This document shows positions 26,032 to 38,672 of a stretch of 64,000 bases of DNA, piece by piece. The position numbers and the translations under genes were made by a program. Each line of letters starts with the position of its first letter. Position 1 is the stretch's first letter. Under the pieces are notes generated by a model, which saw only the letters and a list, made by a program, of their open reading frames with translations, was not told the DNA's origin and made no database searches. The DNA comes from Pleodorina starrii (lineage: Eukaryota > Chlorophyta > Chlorophyceae > Chlamydomonadales > Volvocaceae): contig BRXU01000008.1 in NCBI GenBank assembly GCA_030267565.1, positions 2,418,001 through 2,482,000 of the forward strand, in the 5' to 3' direction.

Positions 26032-26514
26032 ATGCCGATGCCATGTGGGGCCAACCCGCCGCGACAGCGCGGCCTCCGTCTGCTCTCTACGGGAGCCCCC
26101 CTGGATGCATTCCACGTGCGCTGTACGGTGCCGTGTTTCCGCCGTACTTACCTACGCGTAATGTTCACCATGATACCTGTCGGGTGGCCGTACGCACTGC
26201 GAGAGGTTGCGACTGAATTGGCTTTCGGGGTTGGAAGCAGAGGATCGCCGGTTTTGATGTTATTGGTGCATAACATGGTTGTGGTTTCGTTTGTGTATGC
26301 CGCGGCAGTGGTCCTCCTCCTCAGCAAGATACGATACGGCGGTGCCACTTGCAAGGACTTGCCTCTGCCTGTGCCTGTGCCTGTGCCCTGCGCTGCCCTG
26401 CCCATAAAAACCGTTATTCATGGTTTCATGATTCCGGTGCGGGTGACCCATGGGTCGGTCGGCGCTGCCCCACCTTCTCCAAAGCCGGCCGACACCGTAA
26501 TAGACGGGCTCTGA
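26032..26514 (+). CDS. Possible terminal exon with one membrane segment
   Basis: An open frame to TGA 26512-26514 reads like a protein rather than a shadow: FRRTYLRVMFTMIP, GWPYALREVATEL, then a 24-residue hydrophobic stretch (VLMLLVHNMVVVSFVYAAAV...) followed by basic residues. The stop lies 63 bases before a TGTAA signal. It could be the last exon of the membrane-protein gene if the GTAAGC donor at 25259 is used. I could not find an acceptor in the right phase, so the link is unproven. It may instead be 3' UTR. Confidence 0.35.
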   Translation: MPMPCGANPPRQRGLRLLSTGAPLDAFHVRCTVPCFRRTYLRVMFTMIPVGWPYALREVATELAFGVGSRGSPVLMLLVHNMVVVSFVYAAAVVLLLSKIRYGGATCKDLPLPVPVPVPCAALPIKTVIHGFMIPVRVTHGSVGAAPPSPKPADTVIDGL

Positions 26515-26576
26515 AGCTGCCGAAATGGGCGCAATGAAAGCGCCAGGAAGCGCAATGTAGCAGCACCGATGCGAAA

Positions 26577-26581
26577 TGTAA
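26577..26581 (+). terminator. TGTAA polyadenylation signal
   Basis: TGTAA is the standard poly(A) signal of volvocine algae. Its place just past the membrane-protein locus fits the end of that transcript. Confidence 0.6.
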
Positions 26582-28571
26582 ATACCCGCGGTGGGGCCCT
26601 GGGGTTATCGGCTCTTGCGTGTGGCTTGTCGTCACAGCGGTGGTGGTTGGTGGTTGGGCGGCGACGTGGTCTGTTGGACTGCTGACCGTTTCATCGATAC
26701 GAACGATATGCTTCGAGAGGCGCCGTACTTCCTGATCCTGCAATCTTGCGAAGCCGCGGACAGCGTCTCCAGACGTTGTTTGTTGATGTTGATGGACCCA
26801 TTGACTCGTCCACCCATTCCTTTCTCCCTTATTTTTTCTTTGCTGATGTTAATGGACTTATTGACTCGTCCACCCATTCCTTGCTCCCTTATTTTTACTT
26901 CAATTCAAGGATGCCACGCTCCACACCAGCAGTCTCACACAGTCTCACAGTCAACTACTCACGGACGGGAAAGCACGGGGCGCTTTCCCGTGCCTCGCAA
27001 CTCGCACGTAGTACGGCTATCACTAACATCGCTATCGAGTGGTCTCGTCTTCTTTCGCGGGGAGGGAAGGGGAGGGAACAAAGGTCGCCCGAGCCCAGCG
27101 CCGTACTCTGTACGGCAGGGGCAACTACCGTACACACACCCTGCCACTAGTACCACCATATGCGTCGACGACGTCGCTATCGATCGCCTCTTTCAGGTGC
27201 CAGATATCTGACGTGCCAGACAGATATACCAACACCGCAGGAATGTTGAATTCAGGAAACTAACCTTCTTCCAACGCACCCAAACCCAGCACATCTTCAT
27301 TGCCAGGCCATTCGTACTCACGCAACGCAACACTTCGAACATCGTACAGCGTACGACACAGCTGACGTAAAAACGGAAAAGAGCAACGACGGGCTTTTCA
27401 GCGCCGTAGAAAAAGGAGCATGCGTGTTATGCCTGTTGGGAACAGACTTCAATAAAGCCAGGCCGGCCGCTCGCAACCGCCGCTTTATTTCTCGACCAGG
27501 GCCGTACACGTATACGGCAGCGTTGTACTATTCTGACTCACGGGTCAGCAGCGCCATCTGGTGAGCCCGAACTCATCACCACGCACCACCACCGCGGCGG
27601 CGGCGGCACCCCTCAAAAAATAACTTGTTACGCGGTAATGCTGGAAACCGCGTTCATCATACACAATACGCAAAAAACATCGCAAAACCTGCACATAACC
27701 ACGTTAAAAACGTGAACAGCTCAAGTGTACGGCCTGAAGATCGCCGTACCAGTACCAGTATCAGTACCAACGTGTTGCCGGCCTCAATCCTCCACGATGG
27801 AGGACTGCGCACAATGATAAAATCCTTTTCAACATTCACACCGCCAAAGATTCACATCCTCGCACCCCGTCGCTACCACAACTCTGACGACTGCAAGAAA
27901 CAACACCAGAAAGACGAATGGACGGCGTCAGCCGAAGCCAGACCTCTTCTCCGTACCTTGCCGTACACGCCCTCCTGTCGTACACCTCCTGTCCACACAG
28001 CGGCGCCGCCCTGTAGCCCGTCCGCGGCGCCCACCACCACTCCTAATAACGCCATCGCCTGCACGTCTCCCGAGCCTGCTGCCTCTTGAACAGCGTATCT
28101 GTACAAAAGGTAGACGACCGGTTCGGTTCGTTGTAGTATTTGCAATCATACGACTTCGTTCGTACTGTCCCCTAGACGCTCTGCGGGAGGAGCGGCCCAG
28201 CCGTCGACTCTTTCCTCGGAACGGCAGCCACAGCCTCAGACGGCAGCAATCGCACAAACTTTGGCCGGGCCGTGCAAACGCAGGAGTCGGTACAACGCTT
28301 CAGCCGTACATACACAATTGCTCCAAACGCCGCAAAAACGTTGTGCCCCTCAACAACCAAACCCCGACACCGCATCATCAGGTGCGACTACGCACCGTGT
28401 TTTACTTCCCCATTGATGTCGTACGTTTTCCTATCGTATTCCGCCGGCGTCGTGTCAGGTCGGCGGAGTCGTGTCACGCAACTGAAGACGCCGCACCACA
28501 TCATCATCGCACCAGCACTGATGGTTGCAGATTTGACGACGCGCTGCCGAAGCAGCCCCTGGAACGGGACC
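26582..28571. other. Convergent intergenic region / 3' UTR of the AP2 gene
   Basis: Between two convergent genes. No believable coding exon on either strand. Contains a 60-bp two-copy repeat and a strikingly high density of GTACGG/CCGTAC. Confidence 0.6.
26774..26893 (+). repeat. 60-bp direct repeat, two copies
   Basis: Two copies with a period of exactly 60 (GATGTTGATGGACCCATTGA... / GATGTTAATGGACTTATTGA...), both containing ACTCGTCCACCCATTCC and CTCCCTTATTTTT. Several mismatches suggest an older duplication. Confidence 0.9.
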
Positions 28572-29657
28572 TCATTGGGGCGGCCGCACGCCCGTCTCGC
28601 ACGTGACGGTCGGCGGTTGGTGAAAGGCGCCGCCGTACGGTCCCGTGGGTGCGGCCGTCGTCACCGTTCCCATGGCGAAGCCCGCAGCCGCGCCACCGGC
28701 GCTGCCGCGGCGGCCGCCGCCGCCATCGCCGCCGCCGTCGCCGCCACCGCCAGGCGGCGCGGCTTCCTGTACAGCATGTACGACAGGTACGACGGCGGAG
28801 GGCACCGTGCTATGGGTGCTCCCGTCAGAGGAAGTACGGAGGTCATTCGCCGTCGCCGGAGGCCCCGGTTGGAAGCGCGGCGGCGGCGCCGTTGCGGTTG
28901 CCGTCGGCGCCGCCGCCGCCACCGCCGCCGCCGCCGTCGGCGTCGGCGTCGGCGGCGGCTTGGATAGCGGCATCAAGTCTAGTGCTTGGCGTTTCCGTCG
29001 CGGCGCGTCGGCATCGTCAAGGCCCGCGTTGCCGTCGCCAGCATGCCGTACGCCGCCGGCGCAGCCTGTACTGCACACCTCGCCGCCGCCGCCGCCACCT
29101 CCCGCCACCGCTCCCCCGGTAACGCCGCTGACGTTGGCGGTTCCGTCGCCGCCGCCTGCATGGCCGCCGCCGCCGCCGTCGCCGCCGCCGCCGGCCGTAC
29201 TTCCACCGGCGCTGTCCTCCCGGCAGCGAACTCGCGTCGCCGTCGCCGTCGCCGTCGCCGCCGTCGCCGTCGTCCCCGCAGCCAACGCGGCCACAGAGCC
29301 GCCGGCAGGGAGGGCTGGCCACAGAAAACCACTACCCGACGCATGCAGAGGCGCCGCTGGCGGCGGCGGCGCCGCCGCCGCCGCAAGGTCCGAAGACTGC
29401 GCGGACGACGGCTGCGACCTTGCCGCCGCCGCCGCCGCCGCCAGCGGGCGCGTCGAGCCGTCGCCAATGCCGCCGCCGCCGCCGCCGCATCCGTCGGAGC
29501 TGCCATCGGGTTGCGCGTCAGCGGGCGCGCTCCTGTACGACGGGCCCTCGACGATGTCATTGCCGTACTGCTGATGTATTTGCTGTTGCTGCGGTACATT
29601 TCCGCCTCCTGAGTGCGTGTCGGCGACGTTCCCGTACGCTTGCTGCCGCTGCAGCGC

Positions 29658-29690
<33 letters not shown>

Positions 29691-32600
29691 AGCTTGCGGC
29701 GGGTAGTAGTCATGGTTGTACGGCACCTGCTCGTCCAGCTGCGGCACGCCGGCGAGCGCGCCCCGACGAATCGGCAGCGGGTCGTACGACAACGCCACAG
29801 CGTCCCACTGGGCCTCCTGCTGTTCCCGCCGCGCATCGTACGGCAGCAGCGCGCCCACAGCGCCGTCGGCGCCGCCGCCGCTGGTGCCGCCGCCGCCGCC
29901 TGCCGCGCCGTCGTACGGCAACCCTGCCGCTGCCGCCGATTCCATCAAATGGCCCTGCCGCTCTAGCTCCGCCATCAGCGCTTCTTGTTGCGCCAGCCAC
30001 GCCTCCGCCGCGGCGACGTTCTCTTCCGACGGCGTCGGCAGCGGCGCCGCCGCCGCCGCCGCCGCCGCCAGCGACGACGACACAAGCGGCTCTCCTTCCG
30101 CTGCCCCCGCCACGGCGGAGCTTAACCCCCCCAGCCCCATCAGCGCTGCTAGCCCGCCATAGTTCAGGTTGAGACTGTACGGCAGGAATTGCTCCGCCGC
30201 CGAGCTGTTACCGTACATGCTGCCGGCGGCGCCCCAATCCGACCAGCCCGCCTCCGCCGCGGCTGCGGCGGCGCCGCCGGCCGCCGGCGGGTACGGTTGC
30301 GTGGGCATTCGCCCGGCCTCAGTCTTGACAGCGGCGGCGCCTCCGCCGGCGGCGGCGGCGGCGGCATCAGCGCGGGCCGCCGCCAAGGCGGCGTGCTGGC
30401 CGACGTCGCTGATGGACCGGTACGGCGGCGGCCAGGCAGCGGCAAACAGATCTTTGTTCGCGTGCTGAGGAGCCGCCGACGCCGGCGACTGTTGTTGTTG
30501 TTGCAGTTGCTGCTGCTGCGGCGGCGGCGGCGCCGCTGCCGACGGAGGGTTGCAGCCGGTGATCAGATGTTCCGAACCGGCGAACCGACCCATGGGTCGC
30601 ATATCCCATTCCCTGGCCATACTGCCCCCATCACTTCGACTCGACGCCCGTCGCACGGGCCCAGTCCCGCCACCGCCGCCGCCGCCGCTGCCGCTGCCGT
30701 ACCCGGCGGCCTCGTCGCCGACGAACCGCCCGATCGGCGCTCCAGAACCGGCCGCGGCCTGTACGGCGCCGTCCCTCGCGGCGGCGTCAGCGGCGGCGGC
30801 GGCGGCGGCGGCACAGCTGGCGACCTGCGCCGCCGGCGCGGAGCGGAAGCTCAGCAGAGCGCCCTGCGCGGTCCGCGCCGTATTCAGTTGACCGTTGCCG
30901 TCCACTTGGCTTTCCGTTACATCCAACGGTCTGTACGCTTCTTGAGGCACCATGGTCGCGCCGCCGATATGGGTCGGCTGACCGGCCCGGCCATGTTGAC
31001 CGCGACTGACGGAAGGCGTTTGTGGCGGGAAATAGCTGTAGCCGCCGCCGCCGTGCTGCTGGGCCATACTGCCGTACGGGTACGGCATGGCCGCGTACGA
31101 CACTGGGTTGGTGTCGCCGGCAGCAGGTGGGGCAGGGGCGGAGCCGGAGGGAAAGGACGTCAGGCCACTGCCGGTGCGAGTGACGGCGCCGCCGCCACCC
31201 GGCGGCGTCTGCTGCTGAAGCGGCGACGCCGCCGCCGTATTTGCCGCCGCCGCCGCCGCCCCGGGGTATGGCTGTCGCGATTGCAGCTGTTGCAGCTGTT
31301 GCTGATGCGAATTGCTGTAGTCGCGTTGGCTGTGGTCGTGTGCGGCCTCGCCTGCATTCAGAACGTCGGTACCGGGTGATTCAATGCAATCAAAACCTGT
31401 GCAACCGACTGCAACCGCCTACAACCGCTACAACCGCTGCTGGCCGTACCGTAACCGCAAGCACACCTCTCCGATGCTTCGTCGTCATCCCTCCCTCCCT
31501 CCCTCTCTATAACCCCTAAAACTCAAACCCTAAAACTTCCCAGAAGCATCACCGCAACCTGCGAACAGTATACCGGAAGAGGCTCACCTTGGATGCCCCC
31601 GTCACCGCCACCGTACGGTGGGACAGCCTCGTACACCAAGTACGACGTCGGCGCGCCGGGCGGGAAGGCTCCCACCGCGCCGCTGGCGGCGCCGGCGCGG
31701 CCCGACATGTCGCCCGATGGCGCCCGTGGCGGCGCCGCGACGGCGGCGGCGCCGCTGGTGCCGCTGCCGGGGTTTGGAGCCTCCCCTGGAGCACCCGCGC
31801 CGTCGAGGCCGAGACCCGTGGGACTCTGCGACTGCTGTTGCTGGAGGCGCATCATGTCGCGAAGAGATTGCTTGTACTGCAGATCCAGGAGCTCTTGATC
31901 CTGTCGTACAATACGAGTATGTGTCAGGACTCAAAGCAGCAGCAGCAGCAGCAGCAGCAGCTTGACGCTCCCATCCATCACGAAACCCAAAACACAAAAC
32001 CCTAAAACCCTAAAACCCCAAGGCACACAGACCACGACGCCCCGCACGTACCTCCTGCCCCGCGGCATCCATGGGGTCTATGTACGGCAGCCCGCCGCCG
32101 CCGCCGCCACCCCAGAAGCAACCACCGCCGGCGCTGCCGCCGCCGAGCGCCTCCAGCTGCGACCAGCTGCCTCCGAAACCAGCTGGGCCTCCCATCGCGC
32201 CGTACGCCGCCGCCGAGGCGGGGCTCAGCGGCTGGCCGTCAGTGGCCGCGCCGCCACTGCCGTACGGCGAAAGATGCGACGACGGCGGCGGCAGCGTCAG
32301 CGGCGGCGGCAGTAGGCCGGCGGCGCCGGGATGGCCCCAGGGGGAGGACCAGGGGGAGGAGCTGCCGCCAGCGCCGCCGCCGGCGCCGCCGCCGCCGGGG
32401 GAGCCGTGCCAAGGGGGAGCGCCGGGCCCGGACCCGGGAGCAGACCCTGACAGGAATGGCGGAAAGTGTGCGCGGCATAGGGAGTCACAGGCAGGCCACA
32501 CAGGCCGCATGCCGCAGTGACCAGTACCGGTAACATTCCTGGAGACCTGGACTGGCCTTTCATGTCATGTCATGAATCCCTTTTTGACATGAATCAAGTT

Positions 32601-35600
32601 TAACGTGGGACGACGGACGAGGGAACCAGGAGTGGCGGCCAACCGCCTCCTTCAAAGCGTGCGCGTTGCCTAGTCACTCACGCAACGAGGCGCCTCCCCA
32701 ACTCCCAACCCACAACGACCAACGGCCAACGCACTCAGCCGCGCAACCCACACCTGACGGCCCGCCGCCACCGCCACCGCCGCCACCGCCGCCGCCGCCG
32801 CCGGTGCTTCCCGGCTTGCCGGATCCCGGCATGGCGCCGTACAGATCGCACTCGTCATCTCCAAAGATGGTAACGGGCGGCTCAGGCGGCGTCTCCGTCA
32901 GCAGCGGCCGACCCGGGTAGCGACCCGCGGCGTGCGTCTGGCGGGTCGCCTCTTTGCCGTGGCTGCGCAGCAGCCGTACCACCTCGTTCTGCGGTTACGG
33001 TTGGCGGTTGGCGGTTGCAGTGGTGGCTGGGCCTTGCAGGGGCGGCTCGAGAGACGACGACAGGGGCCTCAGGGCCCCAGGGACACACCAGCAACGTAAC
33101 CCTAAGGGACAGAGACCAAAGAAGACCAACAATGGCTGCCCATTACGGCAATACATGATACCTATCCATGACCCATGGGTCGGCCGACGCGCCGACCCGC
33201 CGGCCTGCCGACCGGCCAAATCGGGACTGTCGTTACACCGCTGTACGACATCCGACCCGTGGGTCGGTGAACCCAACTTATCGTTTCTCGTCCAACCTCT
33301 TTAAATGTATGTCCAATCTTCCCCAAAAAATGGAAAGGAATTAGTTGTCGCTAGGACTCGACTCACCCGGTGCAGAGGTCGGCGGCCATTGTACGGCAGA
33401 ATGAGCGGCATGAGCTCCGCGTACGTCTCCGCCACGTAATTGAGTACGGTATCCGTACCACGGCAGCGAATGGCCATCACGTCATGGGCCTTGGCGGCAT
33501 GCTCCTCGATCTAATGTTCGTCGTATCGTACGGGACGAGCAACGCGCGGGCGGGCGGGCGTGAGAAGCGCGACGGGCGGGCGGGCGAGTCGTGTTATACG
33601 GCAAGGATGAAAAAGCTTTCTTGAGCAGGCGAGCGAGCGGGCATCAAGCAAACGAAGCTCAACGCAGGCAGCCACACTAAATTTTGGAAGCCCCAAATCA
33701 AAGATTGCAAAAATCAACGAAAGTACGGTCAGGGATAAGTACGGCGGTCGACACTCACTTCGAATCCTCCCAGGTACACCTGACGGCGCTCCTCCCAGAT
33801 GTGCGCCTCCCACCGCTTTGTACGACGGTGTCTCGTCACGCCCCGGTACCTTGGGGCAGCGGCGGGCGGCGGCGCGGACGCGGACGGAACAGCAGTAGCG
33901 GTGGTGGGAGCAGTAGCGGTGGCGGGAACAGTAGTGGCAGCGGCGGCGGAGCCCGGGGGCGAGCCACCGTCGCCGTCGTCGTCGCCGCCGGCGGCGGCGG
34001 TGGCGGCGGCGTGGGTTTGGCGGTCGCGTGCGGCGGCGACCGAGGTCGTCGCGGTTGCGTTGTTCGCGGCGGCAGCCGTCGTCGGCGGCGGCGGCAGCGG
34101 TGACGGCGCCGTTGATAGCAGCAAATGTGGGAGAGGGGCGTTGATCGACGGCGCGCGGTCGTCGGTCGAGCGCGACGCGGCGGCGGCGGCGGCGGCGGCG
34201 GATCCGGTTTGGGGGGTGGAAGGGGAAGGGGTGGGAGGAAGGAGGCTAGTACGGGGTCAAGTGGAGGGCGAAGAAAGGTAGGTACGACACAAAGCAGCGG
34301 CGGCGCGCGTTCCGGTACAGAGAAGTCAATGGCAGCAAAAGACGACAGCAGCGGCCCAAGGCGGACGTAGGCGCATTTTAACCAACGAAGTCAAACCAAA
34401 GTTAAAACCTAACAACACAAACAAGAATCGGAACTTCCGGTAAACCCATAAAACATAAAACAACTCCTCCAACCCGCACCCACGTCCGCAGCCCCAGGGA
34501 AAACGTCCATCCCACGTGCCCTCCCCTCCCCTCCCGCCGCCCGCCCGCCCGCCCACCCACTTGGAACTGGTGCCGATGGGTCCCCGCCGGGTCTTCAGGT
34601 CCAGCGCCAGTGTCATGCCGCCCACCGTCAGAGTGGGGGCGCGGCGGGCGGTGCGAGCCATCAGCGCCGCCAGAGCGCGCATGAAGCGCTCACACATGTC
34701 CTGAACAGGACATGGCAGTGACACGACACAGGACACGTGAAGTGGGAGGAGAGGGGACAGGACCCAGGGCCCAGGGCCGAGACAGGAGAGGGCAGGACCA
34801 GGGGCTGGCAGCAACAGAACATATAGAAGATTCATTTGTTCATTTTCATTGATTCGTTCGGAACAAGGCCGAACAGGGTGGCAGGGGAGGGCGTGGGGAT
34901 GCGCGACTCCTGTACAGGACATGACCACGGGAGGCGGCAAGCGAACGCAGTGGCAGTTGATCGAGGGCGCACGCGCCACGAGTCACGGAGGCATTCGATA
35001 AGGCGAAATGTAAAGGCGCGGTGCCATCCATCCCCGCGTCGAGCCGCGTGGATCTCCGTGGCGCCGCCGACCGCATGGCCGAGTGAAACACACGCATGCT
35101 TTGCTTCATCGCTCGCTCAGCCGAGCATGTATTAGGTACCTGCTCCGGTGCACAGGGCCACTCACCTCACCTCACCACGCCTCAACTCAACTCAACTCAA
35201 CTCCCCTCACTTCACATCGCTTCGCCTCGCCTCACCTCACCTCACCTCGTTGTTCCTCTCCTCCAAAACTAATACGGCAGCGATCGACAACGACGACGTC
35301 AAAACGACCCGTGGGTCGCCCCAGTTTGCCCCCACTGGTCACCCCGCACCCCACCTGGTGAACCTCGGGCGGCACTGGGGGAGGCTTGGGCGCTGCCGCG
35401 GGCGCGGCCGCGGCCGCGGGCGCTGGCGGCGTCGCCAAGGCGAGCTGCGACGGCGGAGACGGCAGCGGCAGCGCCAAGAGCGGCGGCGGGACGCCGCCGC
35501 CGCTGCCGCCGCCGCCGCCGATGTGGATCATGCCGACCCCGGCGGCGCCGCCGGCGACACCAACAGCAGCCCCGGGCACTGGCGCGCCGTGGGGGTTATT

Positions 35601-37038
35601 CAGGAGCATGAGGGCGGAGGCGGCGCCGCGGCCGGGGCCGGGGCCCGGATCCAAATGACGCGGCTTGAGGGCGTGTTGATGCAGCGGGTATTGGTAGCCC
35701 TGTGGCGGCTGAGGGTGTTGCTGCTGTTGTGGTGACAGCGGCGGCGGCGGCGACGGCAGAGGATGCGGCAGCGCCGGGCGGTAAGGCTGCTGAGCGCCGG
35801 CGGCGGCGGGTGCGGTGCCATACGGCGACGGCAATCCGTACAGCACGCTGTACGGCACGGCGGCGGCTTGCTCCTGCGGGCTCCTGCCGCCGCCCCCGTG
35901 TGGCTGCAGCGGCTGCTGAGGCGGTTGAGGCGGCGGTTGCGACGGTTGATGCTCGGTTTGCGGTTGGTACGGATGGCCCTGACGGATCTGCACGTGGGGC
36001 GGCGGTGGGCGACGATGAAGCCGATGCTGCACGAGCTGCTCTTGATGCTGTAAACTGCCGGGAAGCTGCCCTCGCCCGCCGCTACCGCCGCCGCCGCCGC
36101 CGCCGCGCGGCGAGCCCAGCGCGCTCAACGATTCGAACTCAACCGCCGAGCCTGGAGCCGGCGCCGTGGCCGCGGCCGCCGCGGGCCCACCGATGCGCTG
36201 CTCGCCCGCGCCGCCGTTGCGGCTGCCGCCGCCGCCGCCGGCGGCGGCGGTGCCGCTGCTGCCATTGCCGCTGCTGCTGGCAGCTGCACTGTCGCCCCGC
36301 GGACGGCTGCCGCCGGGCCGCCGCGCCGGCGATCGCTGCCGCGACGACTGCTGCTGCTGCTGCTGCTGCTGCTGATTTCCGGGGTTCGGATGCGGCTGCC
36401 GCGGATTCGTCTGCCGGTGGATTATCACCTGGGGCTGGTGCTGGTGATGTGGCTGGGGCTGGGGCTGGCGTTGCTGCTGCTGGTACGGCTGCTGCTGCTG
36501 CTGCTGCTGCTGGTCCGTGCCGACGCCGGCGCAGCCAGCGGCGGGACGCTGCGGGTGGCTGAAGGCATGCTGCCGCAATAGTAGCTGCTGCTGTTGCTGC
36601 TGTTGCTGATGCTGCTGTTGTTGCTGCTGCGGCGACGGCGACGGCGGCAGCGACGGCAGCTGTTGGGATTGCAGCTGCCATGGCGACGCGGAAGACGCAG
36701 CGCGCTCCATCGACGTCCAATCTCCGGAGCCCGTAGCGAACGTTGCGGTGCCGCCGCTGCCGTCGGCGCCGCCGCCGTTACGGCGGCGTGCCGCCGCCGC
36801 CGTCGGCGGAGCTGAGCCGTCCAGACTCGGCGTCCGCTGGATTGCCGCCGCCGCCGCCGCGGCGGCGGCGGCGGCGGCGCCGCCGCCGCCGCTGCGCGCG
36901 TTGTGGTGCTGACGCGGAGTGGGATGTTCCACGGTCGGCGGTTTGTCGTCAACGTCCATCCCGTCAACTGCGGAGCCTGACTGAGACGCCTGCTGGTGGT
37001 GGTGGTGCTGCTGGTAATGCTGGTGGTGGTGCTCGTGA

Positions 37039-37070
<32 letters not shown>

Positions 37071-37124
37071 GTGGGGCTGCGACTGGCCTTGCGGCTGGCC
37101 GCAAGTGGCTTGGTTCGTGGACAT
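28572..37124 (-). CDS. AP2/ERF-domain transcription factor, ~1955 residues, eight exons
   Basis: Exons in transcript order: 37124-35355, 34700-34561, 33849-33759, 33510-33367, 32988-32754, 32446-32052, 31900-31588, 31351-28572; all phases agree. ATG 37124 has a good context (CCGCCGC). The AP2 domain, about residues 637-700, is split over exons 2-4: exon 2 ends GTSS, exon 3 gives [19 protein letters not shown] and QVYLGGFE, exon 4 gives [17 protein letters not shown] then [10 protein letters not shown]. These match the YRG and RAYD elements of plant AP2 domains; the domain is shortened between IWEE and RQVYLGG, and AHD replaces AYD. A conserved-looking helix follows ([13 protein letters not shown]). 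Flanks are Gln/His-, Ala- and Gly-rich, as in algal AP2 activators. One AP2 domain is visible. Predicted nuclear DNA-binding regulator; target unknown. Confidence 0.9.
31513..31537 (-). repeat. Telomere-type repeats in AP2 intron 7
   Basis: CCCCTAAAACTCAAACCCTA and AAACT, that is TTTTAGGG-like units on the coding strand, inside the intron between exons 7 and 8. Confidence 0.65.
31996..32019 (-). repeat. Telomere-type repeats in AP2 intron 6
   Basis: CCCTAAAACCCTAAAACCCC at 32000-32019, two and a half perfect TTTTAGGG units on the coding strand, inside the intron between exons 6 and 7, near the donor site. Confidence 0.85.
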
Positions 37125-38672
37125 GCGGCGGAAGGCGGCCTGGGCCGCGCGCGCGTAGGCGCGCGGCGCAGCGGCGCAGCGGGGTCGAAGCGCCCTGTGG
37201 CGGTGCGCTTTCTGTGCGTCCTCCTGCGTGAATCCTCCTGCGTGAAAACGCAGGCGGCGGGCTTTTCCTTGTCTGTCCGATTGCGTACGGTTGTGGCTAG
37301 CGCATCTGGAGAGGAGAATGGCGGAGGAGAGGAGCGAAGAGAAGAAGGAGAAAAAGAAGCCGAACCCGCACGGTGGGAGCCGCGTGCACCAGAGCGAGGG
37401 AGGCGAAGCGCAAATGGATTGGAAATGCAAGGCAGGGGCGGTGGAATATGCCGAAATCAGCCATTGGAAATGAAGCTGAGGGATAAAGACATGAAAGTAG
37501 TAGATTTTTCCGCGCACGAGAGACACAGAGACCCGTAATCGCGGTCAAGGGTGATTTCGGCTGTTCGACTACTGAATACTGACTCCATGCCGCCAAAACG
37601 AAGCGCTCTGTAGGCGCCATGCGCTCTCGTTGAAATTTTTGGAGCCCTTCAGACACGGTAAATAAAGCTGCGAGTTCCACACACGCGATGGCTATGCCCG
37701 CTTGCACTACTTGCTTTGGCGACTGTTTACCTTGCGCCGGAAGTAGCCTGGCCAGCAGATTCGCCGACCTCACTGTCTCAATACTTTGTGGCCCTCACAC
37801 GCCTGTTCTGCAGCGTCAATCCCCAGTGACTGCAAGTTGTCGTTGTCTGTTGTTAAGCCGCAGGGGTGATGTTGCAATAAAAAGCCTTTTGGAATCTGCT
37901 CCGCTGGCAAAGCCAGTAGTCGTGGGCAGCTCCAGGCGGCGCCTAAAGCCCAGAAATCGCCTGCCGCCAACCCTTGCGGCTGTCTTTACGATATTTGGAC
38001 TATCTGATGAAATTAAATGGATTAGCCAAGGGACGAGCGTTGGGCGGCGCGTGAGCAGGGGCTCTTCAATTCATCCGTTGGAATTCTGCCGACCCATGGG
38101 TCAAACTCGCATGTATGGATTGCTAATGGCGTTTCTAGATGCGGCGAAGACTTTGTCGTGGTCCTGCTTACGAAATTGTTTCCTCAGTTTCTGAGGTGTG
38201 TGCGCGGCGCGATCAAGGACAGCTTTCACGTACAGCGTCCAAGGGGACCGTTGAGGCGTGTCTGTCGGCCTCCGGGGACCTGTCCGAAGCTGGTCGCCAT
38301 GACATGAAGCGTCCTGCTTTCACATACCCAAACAATCCAGAATGCTCATCGCACGATCACGAGCTTTGCGACACGTAATGGACACATGTGCTCCTACAAC
38401 GGTCATGTGCTCCGCATCCGCGAACATTGGAATACGGTAGCGGCCGCTCTGTTGGCAGCCGCCCGCCTCAATTCCGCACAGCTCCAGGACTCGACGTAGC
38501 AAAAACAAGATTGCGATTCCAAAAGCTTCGAGTACCGAGGACCAGCGTACCGGGCCACGTGATGCTGGGAAATCAAGATTCGGGCTTTCACTTTTGAAAG
38601 GCCAGAATCTGATTCGCGCGCGAATGAACATACTTGTCTCGCCCTGTTTGATTTGTTATATCAATCTCCAAT
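37125..38672. other. Upstream region of the AP2 gene / 3' side of the hydroxylase gene
   Basis: 5' UTR and promoter of the AP2 gene on one side, 3' UTR of the hydroxylase on the other (both genes are on the - strand). Open frames here have no domain content. One GACCCATGGGTC at 38091. Confidence 0.55.

Noticed and set aside
26591..27211. 206-residue open frame
   Set aside because: It is largely a translation of the 60-bp direct repeat and non-coding sequence, with no conserved-looking segment.
33850..34560. Ala/Thr/Pro-rich open frame joined to the AP2 domain exon
   Set aside because: Joining exon 2 (ending GTSS) directly to GTACCGGGGC restores SSKYRGVTRH exactly, with GT and AG at both ends; the open stretch is therefore read as intron.
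37688..38194. 168-residue open frame with a Cys-containing start
   Set aside because: No domain, no splice context, and it lies between two genes on the opposite strand where UTRs are expected.
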